Shown: one piece after another, positions 8,060 through 18,040 of the stretch
Position numbering within the stretch: position 1 is the stretch's first letter
Layout: each line of letters opens with the position of its first letter
From: Pseudoalteromonas sp. MM1
Lineage (GTDB): Bacteria > Pseudomonadota > Gammaproteobacteria > Enterobacterales > Alteromonadaceae
DNA length: 64,000 nt
Direction of reading: 5' to 3'
Assembly: GCF_030296835.1 (NCBI RefSeq)
Contig: NZ_AP027923.1
Location: forward strand, 310,001-374,000
Made by a program: the position numbers and the translations under genes
The notes under the pieces: model-generated
Told to the model about the DNA's origin: nothing
The model's input: the letters and a program-made list of their open reading frames with translations, nothing else
Database searches by the model: none

Positions 8060-10705
8060 ATGAGTGAACAATATGCCGCCTTGCGAGGTAATGTAAATTT
8101 ACTTGGGCAACTACTAGGACAAACTATTAAGGATGCTCAAGGCCAAGCGATTTTAGATAAAGTAGAGGAAATTCGTGCTTTATCAAAGTCATCTCGCAGT
8201 GGTAACGAAGACGACAGACAAGCGCTAATTGAGGTACTACATGCGCTTAGTGATGAAGAGCTTTTACCGGTTGCCCGTTCATTTAATCATTTTTTAAACT
8301 TAGCTAATGTAGCAGAGCAGTTCCACACTGTTTCGCGTTTTAATGATGTTGGCTTTTGCCAACTAAACCCTCTCACTCAAACATTAAAAACGTTAACTGC
8401 AAAAGCAAAAGAAGGCCAATTAGACAGTAATCATCTGGCCGAAACACTCTCAAAACTCCACATAAACTTAGTATTAACCGCTCACCCAACCGAGGTGACG
8501 CGCCGCACAATGATCAACAAACAAGTTGAACTTAGCGAATGTTTAGCGTCGCTTGAACGTAAAGATAATTTAGAGCAAGAACGCACTGCTATTTTAAACC
8601 GTATTGCACAGCTTATTAGCCAAGCGTGGCACACAGACGACATTCGTCGTTCGCGTCCTACACCTATTGATGAAGCTAAATGGGGCTATGCGGTAATTGA
8701 AAATAGCTTGTGGCACGCTGTGCCGCGTTTTTTACGTGAGTTTTCAGAACAAGTAAAAGAGCATTTAAGTTTAGAATTACCCATCGATTACAGCCCTATT
8801 GAGTTTACTTCTTGGATGGGGGGAGACCGCGATGGTAACCCGTTTGTGACCGCGCAAGTGACCTCTGAAGTACTTGATCACGGTCGTTGGATGGCGCTTA
8901 ATTTATATATTCAAGACTTAAAAACATTGTGCGCTGAGCTTTCTATGTCTGATGCAAGCGATGAGCTTATTGAACTTGCAGGGCAAGAGTTTGAACCATA
9001 CCGTGCAGTAATCAAAAAGCTTAAGGTTCAAGTTGCTGAAACAGTGGCTCATTTAGGCGCTAAAATTAAAAACAAGCGTAGTGATTCACAAGATTTAATA
9101 ACTGATATTAATCAAATTAAACACCCAATAGAAGTGTGTTACCGCTCGTTATTAAAGTGCAACATGAAAGTAGTCGCCGATGGCTTATTACTTGATTTAT
9201 TGCACCGTATTAATAGCTTTGGCCTGCGTTTGGCAAAACTTGATGTGCGCCAAGACTCCGATCGTCACAGCGATGTGTTTTCAGAGCTAACACGCCACTT
9301 AGGCTTAGGTGATTACAACCAATGGCAAGAGCAAGACAAGCAAGCGTTTTTGCTTACCGAGCTTAATTCTCGCCGTCCGCTAATTCCTAAAAATTGGCAA
9401 CCAAGCCCAGAGGTACAAGAAGTACTCGACACCTTTGATGTTATTGCAAAGCAAGATGAAAATACATTTGGCTTATACATCATTTCAATGGCGCGTACTG
9501 CCTCTGATATTTTAGCGGTACAACTACTGTTAAAAGAAAGTGGCTGTCAATTTGATTTACCTGTTGCACCATTGTTTGAAACACTTGACGATTTAAATGC
9601 GGGTAGCGATGTAATTACTACATTGCTTGATAACGTGTGGTACCGCGGGCATATTAAAAATACTCAAAATGTAATGATCGGTTACTCAGATTCTGCCAAA
9701 GATGCCGGCATGATGGCTGCAGGTTGGGCGCAGTACGAAGCAATGGATAAATTAGTACAGCTTGCCGATGAACGTGGCATTGAGCTTGTTTTATTCCATG
9801 GTCGTGGTGGAACAGTTGGGCGTGGTGGGGCGCCTGCTGCTCAAGCGCTTCATTCACAACCACCGGGGTCGTTAAAAGGCGGCTTACGTGTAACTGAGCA
9901 AGGTGAAATGATCCGCTTTAAGTTTGGTTTACCCGATGTTGCACTGCAAAGTTTAAATATTTATGCGGGTGCCGTACTGCAAAGTAACTTATTACCACCG
10001 CCAGAGCCAAAGCAAGAATGGCGTGAAGTAATGAAGTTAATAAGTGAACAGTCGTGTGAGCACTACCGCAATGTAGTACGTCATGATGAAAACTTTGTCC
10101 CTTACTTTAGAATGGCAACCCCAGAGCTTGAACTATCAAAATTACCATTAGGCTCACGCCCTGCTAAGCGTAATCCAAATGGTGGCGTAGAAAGTTTGCG
10201 TGCTATTCCGTGGATTTTTGCATGGAGTCAAAACCGTTTAATGCTACCTGCATGGCTAGGTGCATTAACAGGCTTAAAAGCAGCGCTTGATAAGTATGGA
10301 CTTGAAACGCTACATGAAATGAGCTTGCAATGGCCGTTTTTCAGAGCGCGCCTAGAAATGCTAGAAATGGTATTTAGTAAAGCCGATAGTTGGTTAAGTG
10401 AGCATTACGATAACGCGCTGGTGGAGGATATGTACAAACCACTGGGTGTGTCACTGCGTAAAGAGCTTGAAGAAGCGATTAGTCTTGTACAGTCACTCAG
10501 CCCACAAAACAGCTTATTAGCTGATCAGCCTTGGATCAAAGAGTCTATTGCGCTTCGTAATCCGTACACTGATCCGCTTAACGTACTGCAAGTTGAATTA
10601 CTACGACGTGCACGTTCAAGCGAAAAAGGTAGCGAAGGTGACATTGATAATGCATTAATGATCACTATGACAGGTATTGCTGCAGGTATGCGTAATACAG
10701 GTTAA
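8060..10705 (+). CDS. ppc: Phosphoenolpyruvate carboxylase
   Basis: An 881-residue protein of normal bacterial PEPC length. It carries the two PROSITE-type signatures: [12 protein letters not shown] with catalytic His142, and the glycine-rich [16 protein letters not shown] loop containing active-site Arg/Lys region; the C-terminus ends [14 protein letters not shown] as in the family. It fixes bicarbonate onto PEP to give oxaloacetate, replenishing the TCA cycle in the cytoplasm. A good SD (AAAGGAGA) precedes the ATG and a strong terminator follows. It is monocistronic. Confidence 0.98.
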   Translation: MSEQYAALRGNVNLLGQLLGQTIKDAQGQAILDKVEEIRALSKSSRSGNEDDRQALIEVLHALSDEELLPVARSFNHFLNLANVAEQFHTVSRFNDVGFCQLNPLTQTLKTLTAKAKEGQLDSNHLAETLSKLHINLVLTAHPTEVTRRTMINKQVELSECLASLERKDNLEQERTAILNRIAQLISQAWHTDDIRRSRPTPIDEAKWGYAVIENSLWHAVPRFLREFSEQVKEHLSLELPIDYSPIEFTSWMGGDRDGNPFVTAQVTSEVLDHGRWMALNLYIQDLKTLCAELSMSDASDELIELAGQEFEPYRAVIKKLKVQVAETVAHLGAKIKNKRSDSQDLITDINQIKHPIEVCYRSLLKCNMKVVADGLLLDLLHRINSFGLRLAKLDVRQDSDRHSDVFSELTRHLGLGDYNQWQEQDKQAFLLTELNSRRPLIPKNWQPSPEVQEVLDTFDVIAKQDENTFGLYIISMARTASDILAVQLLLKESGCQFDLPVAPLFETLDDLNAGSDVITTLLDNVWYRGHIKNTQNVMIGYSDSAKDAGMMAAGWAQYEAMDKLVQLADERGIELVLFHGRGGTVGRGGAPAAQALHSQPPGSLKGGLRVTEQGEMIRFKFGLPDVALQSLNIYAGAVLQSNLLPPPEPKQEWREVMKLISEQSCEHYRNVVRHDENFVPYFRMATPELELSKLPLGSRPAKRNPNGGVESLRAIPWIFAWSQNRLMLPAWLGALTGLKAALDKYGLETLHEMSLQWPFFRARLEMLEMVFSKADSWLSEHYDNALVEDMYKPLGVSLRKELEEAISLVQSLSPQNSLLADQPWIKESIALRNPYTDPLNVLQVELLRRARSSEKGSEGDIDNALMITMTGIAAGMRNTG

Positions 10706-10759
10706 TACGTGATTTTATTATCGTGATAGTAAATCACTAATTTAATGTAATCGGTATTT

Positions 10760-10788
10760 AAAAGGGAACACGGTGTGTTCCCTTTTTT
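10760..10788 (+). terminator. ppc terminator
   Basis: A 12-bp perfect stem (AAAAGGGAACAC / GTGTTCCCTTTT) with loop GGT and a following T run, 54 bp after the ppc stop. Confidence 0.9.
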
Positions 10789-10910
10789 ATTTAATAACCT
10801 AAAAATTAACTTTTGTGGCCTATATGCGGGTCGATAAGGGGTGGATGCATTGTTTAGCTTTACTTATTCTTGCTGAATGTAAGTCATTAAAATAGCACAG
10901 GAGAGCTATC

Positions 10911-11022
10911 TAACCTGCTGGGTATCAAAGTTCAAGACGCGTTTAAAACAAATCCAGTCTGAACAAATATTAACCGCAAAGGTCAATAGTCCTAGTAATT
11001 CTAACCTTAACCTTTTAAACTA
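10911..11022. repeat. Possible diverged relative of the 34-kb MITE end
   Basis: The stretch ending GAACAAATATTAACCG then AAAGGTCAATAGTCCTA parallels the right end of the MITE at 34011-34274 (GAACAAATTTCAATCC, AAAGGTCAACAGGCCCTA), and the preceding bases align loosely too. No matching left end is visible, so this could be a decayed remnant. The rest of the 10789-11050 gap upstream of cdd shows no gene. Confidence 0.4.
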
Positions 11023-11050
11023 CTTGGCCATTAAATAATTATAATATGTT

Positions 11051-11977
11051 ATGGCTTCAGCAACTTTTACTGTGCAACAAGACACAGCCCTTACAAATTC
11101 ACATATCTCTTTAAGCGTAGCGCAAACTCAAGCTTTACGTGGTCAGCTAAAAACCCAACGCGGCATATTAAATTCTAATAATATAAAACAGCTATGTGCG
11201 CAATTTAATGTATCCAATGATGCATTATTACAGGGCTTAGTACCGCTCGCCTCAGAATTTTCAGTAGCGCCAGTTTCCCATTTTCATGTGGGAGCTATTG
11301 TTAAAGCACTTGATGAGCAAGGTGATATAAATTTTTATTTTGGTGCCAATGTAGAGTTTGATCATCAAGCACTTAGCTTAGTGGTACATGCAGAGCAGTC
11401 GGCAATTAATAATGCTTGGTTAAACGGCGCTAAAAAAATAGTTAAAATAGCTATTAGTGATGCACCCTGTGGTTATTGTAGGCAGTTTATGAACGAGCTG
11501 GCCGATGCCAAAGAGTTTGATATTTTACTGCCAGAGAACCATTTTAAGCTCGCTGATTTATTACCACATTCATTTGGGCCTACCGATTTAGGTAACGAAT
11601 TCAGTTTGTTTAATCCTAAGCCTCATCAGAAAAAGTTTGCAGACACTGGACTAGATAGCAAATTAGCCGCCATGGCGCTAAATGCATATGTACCTTATAG
11701 CCAAAATTTTAGCGCTGTTAAAATAAGTACTTTTGACGATGGTGATTTTTACGGCAGCTACGCAGAAAATGCAGCCTATAGCCCAAGCCTTTCGCCACTG
11801 CAAAGTGCGCTTAGTCAGTTATTTTTAGCAGGGCTTAGCTTTAATGGTAATACGGTTAAATCAATCACCCTTTTAGAAACCCAAGGCCATGAAAATCAGG
11901 GTGGTGTGGCACGTGCTGTACTTGCAAGCTTTGACAGCCTACCCGAAATGAAAGTGATTAGCGCAGAGTTAAGGTAA
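11051..11977 (+). CDS. cdd: Cytidine deaminase (two-domain, E. coli type)
   Basis: A 308-residue homodimeric-type cytidine deaminase. The zinc site is complete: His113-Ala-Glu115 (VHAEQSAI) and the PCGYC motif with Cys140 and Cys143. The C-terminal half is the non-catalytic duplicated domain ([30 protein letters not shown]), as in E. coli Cdd (294 residues). It converts cytidine/deoxycytidine to uridine/deoxyuridine. It converges with udp, which handles the product uridine. No good SD is seen before the ATG. Confidence 0.95.
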   Translation: MASATFTVQQDTALTNSHISLSVAQTQALRGQLKTQRGILNSNNIKQLCAQFNVSNDALLQGLVPLASEFSVAPVSHFHVGAIVKALDEQGDINFYFGANVEFDHQALSLVVHAEQSAINNAWLNGAKKIVKIAISDAPCGYCRQFMNELADAKEFDILLPENHFKLADLLPHSFGPTDLGNEFSLFNPKPHQKKFADTGLDSKLAAMALNAYVPYSQNFSAVKISTFDDGDFYGSYAENAAYSPSLSPLQSALSQLFLAGLSFNGNTVKSITLLETQGHENQGGVARAVLASFDSLPEMKVISAELR

Positions 11978-12004
11978 TCAGAACTCAGCTTAAGCTAAAA
12001 ACAA

Positions 12005-12030
12005 TAAAGCACAGCAATTGCTGTGCTTTA
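12005..12030. terminator. Bidirectional terminator between cdd and udp
   Basis: A 26-bp perfect palindrome (TAAAGCACAGCA / TGCTGTGCTTTA around a central AT) between the convergent cdd and udp genes. Confidence 0.85.
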
Positions 12031-12058
12031 TACGTTAAATTGAAGTGCTGAGAAGGGG

Positions 12059-12814
12059 TTAGCCTAATAGTACCTTTGCAGCTTCTATTACGACGGCTAC
12101 TGATTTTCTTTCAATTTCACCGTGATCTACATTTGGAATTTCTTGACGAGTACGGTTAACAAGTACACCTGCAACACACGCAGCTTGTAAGCCAAGAGCT
12201 GCACACATTGTAAATAATGTCGCCGACTCCATTTCGTAATTCATCACGCCTAGGTTTTGCCACTCTTCACAGCTACCTTGTAATGACTTTGGTACGTAGC
12301 CCGAGTGCGTATCGTAACGCTCTTGGCCTGGGTAGAAGGTATCGCTTGAAGCTGTGATACCAATATGAAAATCAATATCTAAGTTTTTACACGCTTGTAC
12401 CATAGCTTGTGTTGCGTAAAAATCAGATACCGCAGGGTAGCTAAGCGGCGCAAAATGCTGGCTGGCACCATCTAAACGTACAGATGCTTGGCTAATTAAA
12501 ATTTCGCCTTCGTTAATATGAGGCTGAATCGCGCCTGTAGTACCAATACGTAAAAATTTACGCACACCAAGTTGCGCTAATTCTTCTACAGCAATCGATG
12601 TAGATGGGCCGCCAATACCAGTTGAACATACCACTACTGAGTGGCCATTTAGCTGACCTAAATACACATGAAATTCGCGAGTTTGAGCTAGGCAGGTTGG
12701 GTTGTCTAGGAATTGTGAAATACGTGCTGCACGATCAGGATCGCCCGGTACAATCGCAAGTTTTGCACCTTTAAGATCGTCAATACATAGTCCTAAGTGA
12801 AATACCTTTTCCAT
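12059..12814 (-). CDS. udp: Uridine phosphorylase
   Basis: A 251-residue NP-I family nucleoside phosphorylase, the same length class as E. coli Udp (253). Visible motifs are VPGDPDRA at the start, the phosphate-binding [21 protein letters not shown], and the ribose/base contact [11 protein letters not shown]. It splits uridine with phosphate into uracil and ribose-1-phosphate. Together with convergent cdd it makes a pyrimidine-salvage pair. Confidence 0.96.
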   Translation of the reverse strand: MEKVFHLGLCIDDLKGAKLAIVPGDPDRAARISQFLDNPTCLAQTREFHVYLGQLNGHSVVVCSTGIGGPSTSIAVEELAQLGVRKFLRIGTTGAIQPHINEGEILISQASVRLDGASQHFAPLSYPAVSDFYATQAMVQACKNLDIDFHIGITASSDTFYPGQERYDTHSGYVPKSLQGSCEEWQNLGVMNYEMESATLFTMCAALGLQAACVAGVLVNRTRQEIPNVDHGEIERKSVAVVIEAAKVLLG

Positions 12815-13253
12815 AACTAAGCCTTTTATAAAAATTTGTTGTCAATCTAGCATCATTGCCATAAACGTTTACCAAGTACAGGACGTTTGTCCGTTTTGTG
12901 CTAATCCCCTTTAAAAATATTAAGATACAACAATTTATTCATCTACTTTGAATATTCAATCAAACACTTAACCGGTATAAAAAAAGGCGCTGTTGACTTG
13001 CCCTTGCAGACATTATATGTATCGGGCAAGAGCAAAAGCACACTAATATTTGCTGATTAAAACTAGAGTTAAAGTTATTAAAAATCAAGTGGTTAATGTT
13101 TTTTTTGAACTTTATTTAGACCCTTGCTACTGCGTTTTTAGAGCGCAAAAAATGGTTTAGTAAAATTAAATTTAAGTTTAAGTATGTTTTATCTTTTTGC
13201 ATAACTAATCAAAAAACTCTGTTTTACACAGTAATAGTTTATAGAGGTTTATT
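12815..13253. other. Long intergenic region upstream of the ureohydrolase gene
   Basis: This 439-bp divergent region holds promoters for udp and the ureohydrolase gene. A CTTGCCC / GGGCAAG inverted repeat (arms 12997-13003 and 13024-13030) brackets 20 bases preceded by an A-run (12980-12986). I found no open reading frame with a ribosome binding site and no riboswitch I recognise. Confidence 0.4.
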
Positions 13254-14363
13254 ATGAGCACACAATTTCAAGCATTTAAAAATAAAGTTGAGCACTGCTT
13301 GTGCTCACCTGGCGATGGTGTATTTACTGTAAATACAGCAAAAGAGCGCAAGGCCGCACTTCGTAATAAGCTTTATGGGCAAACCGAAAACGTAGATTCA
13401 CTGTGGCGCGATTCTTTAAATGAGCTACCAAATTCCCCACATAAAGCCGTTATGTTAGGCATTAGCTCAGATTGTGGTGGTGGTATTTTACGTGGCGCGA
13501 ATTGGGGGCCATTATTTTTACGCTCAGCACTTATAGATCAGCAACCGCAGTGCCACTCATTCGATTTAGGAGACGTGCGCGTAATTCCGCATTTATTGCA
13601 TGATAAATACCTAAACGATGCAACAATTTCTAATTGTCAAAAAGCCCTTTACGGTGATGAGAGTAACGATTACTACGTAAGCCCGCTTTCTATTACTGAA
13701 GACGTGTGTGACAGTTTTTACGCCACATTTAAAGAGAAAGGCATTTTTGGTATTGGTGGCGATCATTCAATTAGCTACCCGCTAACTAAAGCCTATTTAA
13801 AAGCAAAGCGCGAACAAGGTAAACGCACTGCAATTATTCACTTTGATGCGCATACCGACTTATTAGTAGAGCGTTTAGGCATAGATTTATGTTTTGGTTC
13901 GTGGTGTACACATATATTAGAATTTTTACCAGCGCCGCATCATTTAATTCAATTTGGTATTCGCTCAAGCGGTAAACCGAAGGCGCATTGGGAAAACACC
14001 TTTGGCGTTAAACAGCATTGGGCAGCTGAAATAATAGAGCGTGGTGCTAAAGCGGTTGCGGCCGAAACCATTGCGCAGCTTAAAGCTGATAGCGTAGATG
14101 AAGTGTATGTAAGCTTTGACATAGATGCACTCGATGCAGAATTTGCCTCGGCCACAGGCACGCCAGAAGATAATGGTTTAACTCCACAGCACGCACTTGA
14201 TATTTTATCGGCGATTGCTGATGAGTTTCCTATTACCGGCGCGGATATGATGGAAATAGCCCCATTTACCGACAGCTCATTAGTAGGGCAATCAAGTTCA
14301 GAAACAACGTTGCGCGAAGGCGCTAAAATTTCAGCGTTTTTGATTAATGCGATGAATAAGTAG
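13254..14363 (+). CDS. Ureohydrolase family enzyme (formimidoylglutamase/agmatinase/arginase-like)
   Basis: A 369-residue member of the arginase superfamily. The binuclear Mn site motifs are all there: GGDHS, FDAHTD and SFDIDALD, plus GADMMEIAPF near the C-terminus. It hydrolyses a guanidino- or formimino-type C-N bond, giving urea or formamide. The N-terminal ~60 residues are an extension over minimal family members. Substrate is not decided by these motifs: neighbouring hut or arginine genes are absent, so formimidoylglutamate, agmatine or arginine all remain possible. An SD-like GAGG lies 8 nt before the ATG. Confidence 0.85.
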   Translation: MSTQFQAFKNKVEHCLCSPGDGVFTVNTAKERKAALRNKLYGQTENVDSLWRDSLNELPNSPHKAVMLGISSDCGGGILRGANWGPLFLRSALIDQQPQCHSFDLGDVRVIPHLLHDKYLNDATISNCQKALYGDESNDYYVSPLSITEDVCDSFYATFKEKGIFGIGGDHSISYPLTKAYLKAKREQGKRTAIIHFDAHTDLLVERLGIDLCFGSWCTHILEFLPAPHHLIQFGIRSSGKPKAHWENTFGVKQHWAAEIIERGAKAVAAETIAQLKADSVDEVYVSFDIDALDAEFASATGTPEDNGLTPQHALDILSAIADEFPITGADMMEIAPFTDSSLVGQSSSETTLREGAKISAFLINAMNK

Positions 14364-14491
14364 CAAGTAGGAACTTAAAAAATCTAGTTCTATCAGCGTA
14401 TAGGGCTAGGTTTTTAGTTGAAAAACTAGCAGTTCGGTTACCCTCAGCTATAGTTGGTTTATACCCATTTATAGTTTAAAGGCGTAATTAA

Positions 14492-15193
14492 ATGAAGTTG
14501 TATTTACTTATACTGTGTTTTGCATGCATAAGGGTTAATGCAGCTGAAATTACTATTGTGACTGAAGTTTTTCCTGATTTTCAGTATATTGACTCGAACG
14601 GCCAACTTGCTGGGCGTTCTGTAGATAAAGTAAGAAAAGCACTTGATACTACCGATATTAAATACAATATGTCTGCAAATAGTTGGGCTGTGTCTTATAA
14701 CGCAGTATTAAGAGATACTAACACTTGTATTTTTTCTATTGTGAGGCTGCCTAAGCGAGAAGATAAATTTAGCTGGGTGGCTGAACTTGAAAGTTTTGAC
14801 TCTGCCATTTACGCGCTTAAATCACGTAATATTCGTTTAAATACACTTAACGATGCAAAAAAATATAAAACAGCGGTGGTTAGGAATAACTTTAGTCACC
14901 ATTATTTGTTAGAGCGTGGTTTTAATGAGGCTAAAAACTTACTGATAATTGATAGCTTAGACAAAATAGATAAAATAATAAGCACACGGCACGATATTCT
15001 CGACTTTGTTATTTTAAGTAAAAAACAATTTAATTATCGAGCGCAGTTTGAGCCAAAGCTAAAGTTATTAGAGCCGATCTTTACGCTCAATACACAACAT
15101 TCTCCCCTTTACTTTGCCTGTAATAAAAACATGCAGCAAAGTCTACAAGATAGACTCGCCTTGGCATTCGATGAAGCAAAAAAGGAAAGGTAA
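14492..15193 (+). CDS. Orphan periplasmic solute-binding protein (family 3-like)
   Basis: A 233-residue secreted protein with signal peptide (residues 1-18, cleavage after VNA). The body matches the small SBP_bac_3-like proteins common in Alteromonadales: ITIVTEVFPDFQYIDSNGQLAGRSVD at the start, then ESFDSAIYALKS. There is no permease or ATPase next door, so a transport role is unproven; it may act as a sensory or scavenging binding protein. Two similar orphans occur in the window (39383, 53291). Confidence 0.7.
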   Translation: MKLYLLILCFACIRVNAAEITIVTEVFPDFQYIDSNGQLAGRSVDKVRKALDTTDIKYNMSANSWAVSYNAVLRDTNTCIFSIVRLPKREDKFSWVAELESFDSAIYALKSRNIRLNTLNDAKKYKTAVVRNNFSHHYLLERGFNEAKNLLIIDSLDKIDKIISTRHDILDFVILSKKQFNYRAQFEPKLKLLEPIFTLNTQHSPLYFACNKNMQQSLQDRLALAFDEAKKER

Positions 15194-15318
15194 GTACATT
15201 AAATTCAATGGCTTACTTATTTAAACTGTAAAAATGCAAATATAAATTGCCGCGTTTAAAAAAGCGTCTATAATCAGCTGCTTTTTATTGAAAAAGCGCT
15301 AACTTTTTGGAGCGTTAA

Positions 15319-16599
15319 ATGGGTGATTTAATCGGGATTAGCTTATTGATCTTGATCAGTGCGTTGTTTGCCATGTCGGAAATTGCTATTGCAGCGTCAC
15401 GTAAAATTAAACTGCGTGTAATGGCTGATGAAGGCAGTGACAACGCGGCCGCGGTATTAAAACTGCAAGAAAATCCAGGGGCGTTTTTTGCGATGATTCA
15501 AATCGCTCTAAATGCCATTGCTATTTTAGGCGGAATAGTTGGCGAACAAGCGCTATCGCCTTATGTTCAAAGTGTATTGGTGCTTTTTTATCAAGGTATA
15601 CATCTTGAAAAAATTAGCTTTTTATTTTCGTTTTTTACCATTACTTCTTTGTTTATATTATTTGCAGATTTAATGCCAAAGCGTTTAGCGATGATCATGC
15701 CCGAAGCTGTCGCTGTGCGTGTAGTAACAATTATGCGATGGGTTACTTTTGGGCTCACGCCACTAGTCATGTTTTTTAATGGGTTAACTAATTTTGTACT
15801 GCGTTTATTTAAAGTACCTGCAGAGCGAGAAGATATTGTTACCACCGAAGACATTGTGGCGATGATGGACGCGGGCGCTGAATATGGAAGCTTACAACAA
15901 CAAGAGTATGAGCTAATTGGCAACGTGTTTGAATTAGAGGCACGTTTTTTATCAAGTGTTATGACTCCGCGCGACCAAATAGTTTATTTTGACTTAAATG
16001 AAAGCAGCCATGATATAGCCACCAAAATTATAGATCACCCTCATAATCATTTTTTAGTGGTATCGGGGAGTTTAGATAAGCTACGTGGCTCTGTTGAGTC
16101 AAAAGATATATTACGCCAAGTGCTTAAAGGTGAACCTGCAACCATTAAGCAAGAGCTATTAGAAGCGGATGTTTTTTACTTGCCCGAAACGTTAAGTCTT
16201 TCTGAGGCTTTAAATGCATTTAAAAGCGCAGCTAAACCGTTTGCGGTAGTGGTAAATGAGTATGCGTTATTGGTAGGTATTGTAACCGTTAAAGACTTAA
16301 TGAAAGGCTTCATGGGGGATTTAATTACCCATCAAGGCGATGAGCTTATTATAGAGCGTGATGAGGGGTCATGGTTGGTTGATGGTTTAACCCCTATTTC
16401 TGATTTAGCTAAGGTTTTAGATATTGAAGAGTTTCCTGAGCAAATGCATTTTGAAACGGCTGCCGGTTTTTTAATTTATACCATGAAACGCATTCCTAAA
16501 CGGGCAGAACATTTAAGCTTTAATGGGTTTAAGTTTGAAGTAGTCGATGTTGAGGGGATCAGGGTAGAACAACTACTGGTTTCGCGAATAAAAAACTAG
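15319..16599 (+). CDS. CNNM/CBS-domain membrane protein, YtfL(PaeA)-like
   Basis: A 426-residue protein: residues 1-150 carry the four-helix DUF21/CNNM transmembrane domain (start GISLLILISALFAMSEIAIAA), 190-325 two CBS domains (VMTPRDQIVYFDL; ADVFYLPETLSLSEAL) and 340-420 a CorC_HlyC domain (DEGSWLVDGLTPISDLAKVLDI). The N-terminus closely resembles E. coli YtfL/PaeA, which is linked to polyamine tolerance; other relatives handle magnesium or cobalt. I therefore give family but not substrate. SD TTGGAG precedes the ATG. Confidence 0.87.
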   Translation: MGDLIGISLLILISALFAMSEIAIAASRKIKLRVMADEGSDNAAAVLKLQENPGAFFAMIQIALNAIAILGGIVGEQALSPYVQSVLVLFYQGIHLEKISFLFSFFTITSLFILFADLMPKRLAMIMPEAVAVRVVTIMRWVTFGLTPLVMFFNGLTNFVLRLFKVPAEREDIVTTEDIVAMMDAGAEYGSLQQQEYELIGNVFELEARFLSSVMTPRDQIVYFDLNESSHDIATKIIDHPHNHFLVVSGSLDKLRGSVESKDILRQVLKGEPATIKQELLEADVFYLPETLSLSEALNAFKSAAKPFAVVVNEYALLVGIVTVKDLMKGFMGDLITHQGDELIIERDEGSWLVDGLTPISDLAKVLDIEEFPEQMHFETAAGFLIYTMKRIPKRAEHLSFNGFKFEVVDVEGIRVEQLLVSRIKN

Positions 16600-16617
16600 C
16601 CGTAAATTTACGTAAAG

Positions 16618-16642
16618 AGCCAAGCTAAGCTTGGCTTTTTTA
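16618..16642 (+). terminator. Terminator of the YtfL-like gene
   Basis: AGCCAAG / CTTGGCT stem with a CTAAG loop, followed by six Ts, 18 bp after the stop. Confidence 0.85.
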
Positions 16643-16727
16643 TTTCCTGACCTACAACAAAAAAACCGCAGAAAGTTTATTTTTCATACTTGTGTGTTTT
16701 ATTTTTCATCAAGTTAACATTTCCTAC

Positions 16728-16744
16728 AACCTAGTGACTAGGTT
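16728..16744. promoter_or_regulatory. Inverted repeat upstream of the efflux operon
   Basis: AACCTAG-TGA-CTAGGTT is a perfect 7-bp inverted repeat with a 3-nt spacer, about 120 bp before the adaptor gene and upstream of a TATAAT-like -10 at 16790-16795. It could be an operator for an unknown regulator. Confidence 0.35.
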
Positions 16745-16810
16745 TAATTTGCAACTGTAAGTTAGTGTAAATTTAAGTCTTTTAAGATTTATAATCCTAT
16801 CAAATTGCTT

Positions 16811-16830
16811 TAGAATGATCGTTCATTCTA
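16811..16830. promoter_or_regulatory. Probable TetR-family operator of the RND efflux operon
   Basis: TAGAATGATCGTTCATTCTA has perfect 8-bp arms (TAGAATGA / TCATTCTA) around TCGT. It lies 15 bp after the putative -10 (TATAAT, 16790-16795) and 30 bp before the adaptor start. The arms resemble AATGA...TCATT operators of AcrR/TetR-type repressors, and a TetR gene ends this operon (22663). Confidence 0.7.
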
Positions 16831-16858
16831 GAGATAAATAGACTAAAAGGTATTTAAC

Positions 16859-18028
16859 ATGCAGCGTTCTCGCATCGCTTTATTTGTATTAACAGCCCTG
16901 TTTGGGTCTGTTGCTTTAACAGGTTGTGACCAAGCAGCTGACTCGCAACAAGCTTCAGCTCCACAAGCAGTACCTGTTGGTGTAATTACATTAAAAAGCC
17001 AAGCGCTTACTCTAAAAAAGGAGCTTCCCGGTCGTATTAGTGCTTTTCAAATTGCACAGATCCGCCCGCAAGTAAGTGGTATTGTGCAATCGCGTTTATT
17101 TAAAGAAGGTGCGCAAGTTAAGCAAGGCCAAGCGCTTTACCAAATTGACCCTGCCACGTTTGAAGCCGACTTAGCAGCAAGCGAAGCGGCTGTTGCCCGC
17201 GCTGAGGCAAGCATTGCTAGTACTAAATCAAAAGCGTCGCGTTATAGTGAGCTTTTAAAAATTAAAGCCGTAAGTCAGCAAGATTTTGATGAAGCTGATG
17301 CAGCACAAAAGCAAGCACAAGCCGAGCTATTAACAGCAAAAGCACAGCTTAAATCTGCACAAATAAACTTAGATTATAGCCATGTATCTTCTCCGATTAG
17401 TGGTCAAATTAGTAAATCGAGCGTTACTGTTGGTGCGCTTGTTAGTGCTAATCAAACAACGGCACTGGCAACAGTAACCCAGCTTGACCCTATATACGTT
17501 GATTTAACGCAATCAAGCAACGAGCTAACTCAACTTAAAAAAGCCATTTCTTCTGGTTCATTAAGTGTTGACTCAAAAGCACAAGCCGACGTTGAGCTGC
17601 AAATGGAAGATGGCTCTATTTACCCAATTAAAGGCACGTTACAATTTTCAGAAGTAACTGTAGACCCAAGCACTGGGTCGGTAACCTTGCGCGCTAAATT
17701 CCCAAATCCAGATAGGTTATTATTACCGGGTATGTATGCACGTGCCTCAGTGGTTGAGGGCGTAAAACAAAACGCTATTTTAGTGCCGCAGCGTGGAGTA
17801 AGCCGAAATACAAAAGGCGAGCCAACAGCTATGGTTGTAAGCAAAGAAAACACCGTTGAAAGCCGGGTGTTAAAAGTAGATAGAACGATTGGCTCTAACT
17901 GGTTAGTAACCGCTGGATTAGCTGATGGCGACAAAGTAATTGTTGAAGGCTTACAAAAAATTCGCCCAGGTGCACCAGTTAGCCCTTCAGAAGTTTCACC
18001 GTCTGCAACAGCCGACAAAGCGCAATAA
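16859..18028 (+). CDS. RND efflux periplasmic adaptor lipoprotein (AcrA/MexA type)
   Basis: A 389-residue membrane-fusion protein with a lipoprotein signal (VALTGC, Cys23). After it come the lipoyl/barrel-sandwich halves (ISAFQIAQIRPQVSGIVQSR and SPISGQISKSSVTVGALV), an alpha-helical hairpin rich in Ala/Lys (about residues 100-165) and a beta-barrel (DPIYVDLTQSS). It links the inner-membrane pump at 18041 to the outer-membrane channel at 21172. Only 12 bp separate it from the pump gene. Confidence 0.93.
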   Translation: MQRSRIALFVLTALFGSVALTGCDQAADSQQASAPQAVPVGVITLKSQALTLKKELPGRISAFQIAQIRPQVSGIVQSRLFKEGAQVKQGQALYQIDPATFEADLAASEAAVARAEASIASTKSKASRYSELLKIKAVSQQDFDEADAAQKQAQAELLTAKAQLKSAQINLDYSHVSSPISGQISKSSVTVGALVSANQTTALATVTQLDPIYVDLTQSSNELTQLKKAISSGSLSVDSKAQADVELQMEDGSIYPIKGTLQFSEVTVDPSTGSVTLRAKFPNPDRLLLPGMYARASVVEGVKQNAILVPQRGVSRNTKGEPTAMVVSKENTVESRVLKVDRTIGSNWLVTAGLADGDKVIVEGLQKIRPGAPVSPSEVSPSATADKAQ

Positions 18029-18040
18029 CGGAGAGTTTTA

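Noticed and set aside
10842..10849. Further ECF box TGCATCCA on the minus strand
   Set aside because: There is no CGTT block at the required distance and no gene start downstream on that strand.
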